This document shows positions 5,441 through 5,973 of a DNA stretch of 5,973 nucleotides, one piece after another. The first letter of the stretch is position 1. Each line of letters begins with the position of its first letter. Made by a program: the position numbers and the translations under genes. The DNA is from an uncultured Lachnospiraceae bacterium (GTDB lineage Bacteria > Bacillota > Clostridia > Lachnospirales > Lachnospiraceae): positions 1-5,973 of the forward strand of contig CALWEE010000110.1 of assembly GCA_944376975.1 (NCBI GenBank). The letters are read 5' to 3'. The notes under the pieces were generated by a model. It searched no databases. It was given only the letters and a program-made list of their open reading frames with translations, and was not told where the DNA came from.

Positions 5441-5973
5441 TCATTTCAGGCCAAACAGCGATACCAGCTGCTCTTCCCGGAGCGAAGATCCGATCACGCA
5501 CAGACGTCCGGTCACATCCGGCTCGCCCTCCCGGATCTCATATTCTCCGGGAACCAGATCAAAATAGATCCAGCCGCCTTTGGTATCCGGCACGATGCCC
5601 TTCGCCCGCAGGATCGTACCGTAATCGTCGGTATGGGAAAGCACGTCCAGTATCATGTTCATCGTATCCTTGTCGAATTTTTTCGCCGTTTCCCGTCCCC
5701 AGCTTGTAAACACTTCATCCGCGTGGTGATGATGGTCATGATCATGATCATGGTCATGATGATGGTCATGGTCGTGATCGTGGTCGTGATCGTGGTCATG
5801 ATGATGGTCGTGGTCGTGATCGTGGTCATGATGATGATGGTCATGGTCGTGATCGTGATGATGGCCGCACTCCGGACAGATATCCTCCTCTTCCATCAGA
5901 GCCAGCGAAAAATCATTGGGTTCTTCCATGGCCGCCAGGATCTTCCTGCCGTCGATAGCCTCCCACGGCGTGG
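5441..5973 (-). CDS. CobW/COG0523-family GTPase with His/Asp-rich tract, C-terminal part (5' end outside window)
   Basis: C-terminal portion of a predicted metallochaperone-type GTPase; the P-loop domain would lie beyond the right edge. Reading is open to the edge: 14 in-frame codons (TPWEAIDGRKILAA) precede the ATG at 5929, and that ATG lacks a well-placed ribosome binding site, so it is probably internal. Numbered from that Met, a CPECG motif (18-22) is followed by a tract of 30 His and 17 Asp with nothing else (23-69). Then comes a CobW C-terminal domain: VFTSWGRETAKKFD (73-86), YGTILRAKGIVP (103-114), GGWIYFDLVPGEYEI (118-132) and GRLCVIGSSL (141-150). His-rich linkers in this family are linked to binding of Zn, Co or Ni, and the CPxCG pair may add ligands. 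It lies 16 nt upstream of the second GTPase gene, in the same direction. Whether the missing part has an intact P-loop and CxCC cannot be seen. The metal is unknown. Confidence 0.88.
   Translation of the reverse strand, partial: TPWEAIDGRKILAAMEEPNDFSLALMEEEDICPECGHHHDHDHDHHHHDHDHDHDHHHDHDHDHDHDHDHHHDHDHDHDHHHHADEVFTSWGRETAKKFDKDTMNMILDVLSHTDDYGTILRAKGIVPDTKGGWIYFDLVPGEYEIREGEPDVTGRLCVIGSSLREEQLVSLFGLK
5723..5863 (-). repeat. In-frame His-Asp low-complexity repeat within the CobW-type GTPase
   Basis: This stretch encodes 47 residues, 30 His and 17 Asp, as HD/DH dipeptides broken by runs of three or four His. At DNA level it is an imperfect repeat. The block GGTCATGATGATGGTC begins at 5752 and again at 5794 (42 nt apart), and a version with one extra triplet begins at 5824 (30 nt further). 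Between them a 12-nt GGTCGTGATCGT-type unit is duplicated. All these spacings are multiples of three, so copy-number changes keep the reading frame. A self-complementary CATGATCATGATCATG lies at 5737-5752. Confidence 0.93.

Noticed and set aside
4435..5709. 424-codon plus-strand open frame opposite the two GTPase genes
   Set aside because: It starts inside the terminator hairpin and runs antisense across two GTPase genes with clear motifs. The translation has no recognisable family character.
5723..5863. CRISPR array or non-coding tandem repeat
   Set aside because: There are no constant repeats with unique spacers. The unit is a degenerate HD codon repeat inside a coding frame.
5441..5929. 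A complete 162-residue His-rich small protein starting at the ATG at 5929
   Set aside because: The frame stays open to the window edge, the upstream codons read as a plausible protein continuation, and no good ribosome binding site precedes this ATG. The C-terminal half matches a CobW C-terminal domain, so this is the end of a larger GTPase.

Overview
This window looks like chromosomal DNA from a fairly GC-rich member of the Firmicutes, most likely class Clostridia and possibly Lachnospiraceae-like. This is inferred from gene order and protein character, not from any marker RNA. The evidence is a dgt-dnaG-sigma-70 gene order, strong AGGAGG-type ribosome binding sites, and a CobW-type GTPase pair with a His-rich linker that resembles clostridial proteins known to me.

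Left part (1-3204, minus strand): an apparent operon read right to left. It holds dgt (dGTPase-like HD phosphohydrolase), dnaG (primase) and the start of a sigma-70 factor that runs off the left edge. The intergenic gaps are 15 and 37 nt. This is the macromolecular-synthesis arrangement linking dNTP pool control, replication priming and transcription initiation. The sigma factor is unusual: an in-frame stop just upstream of its start shows that it begins directly at region 1.2 and has no region 1.1.

Middle (3205-4482): a 139-nt divergent intergenic region separates dgt from mutY (plus strand, complete). MutY is the adenine glycosylase that acts on A:8-oxoG mispairs. The region holds an AT-rich promoter-like block and a perfect 8-bp inverted repeat. 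After mutY there is a very strong hairpin between the convergent 3' ends of mutY and the next gene.

Right part (4483-5973, minus strand): two tandem CobW/COG0523-type GTPase genes. The upstream one is cut by the right edge and only its C-terminal part is visible: a 47-residue tract made only of His and Asp, then a CobW C-terminal domain. The downstream one is complete. It has a P-loop GTPase domain that lacks the usual CxCC metal motif and has a degenerate NKxD motif, joined to a C-terminal domain resembling TIGR03943/DUF1980 (YcgQ-like). Together they suggest a transition-metal (Zn, Co or Ni) handling module. The metal and the client protein cannot be told from the sequence. This pair is the most interesting part of the window.

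No tRNA, rRNA, CRISPR array, insertion sequence or prophage signature was seen. Nearly all of the window is coding.
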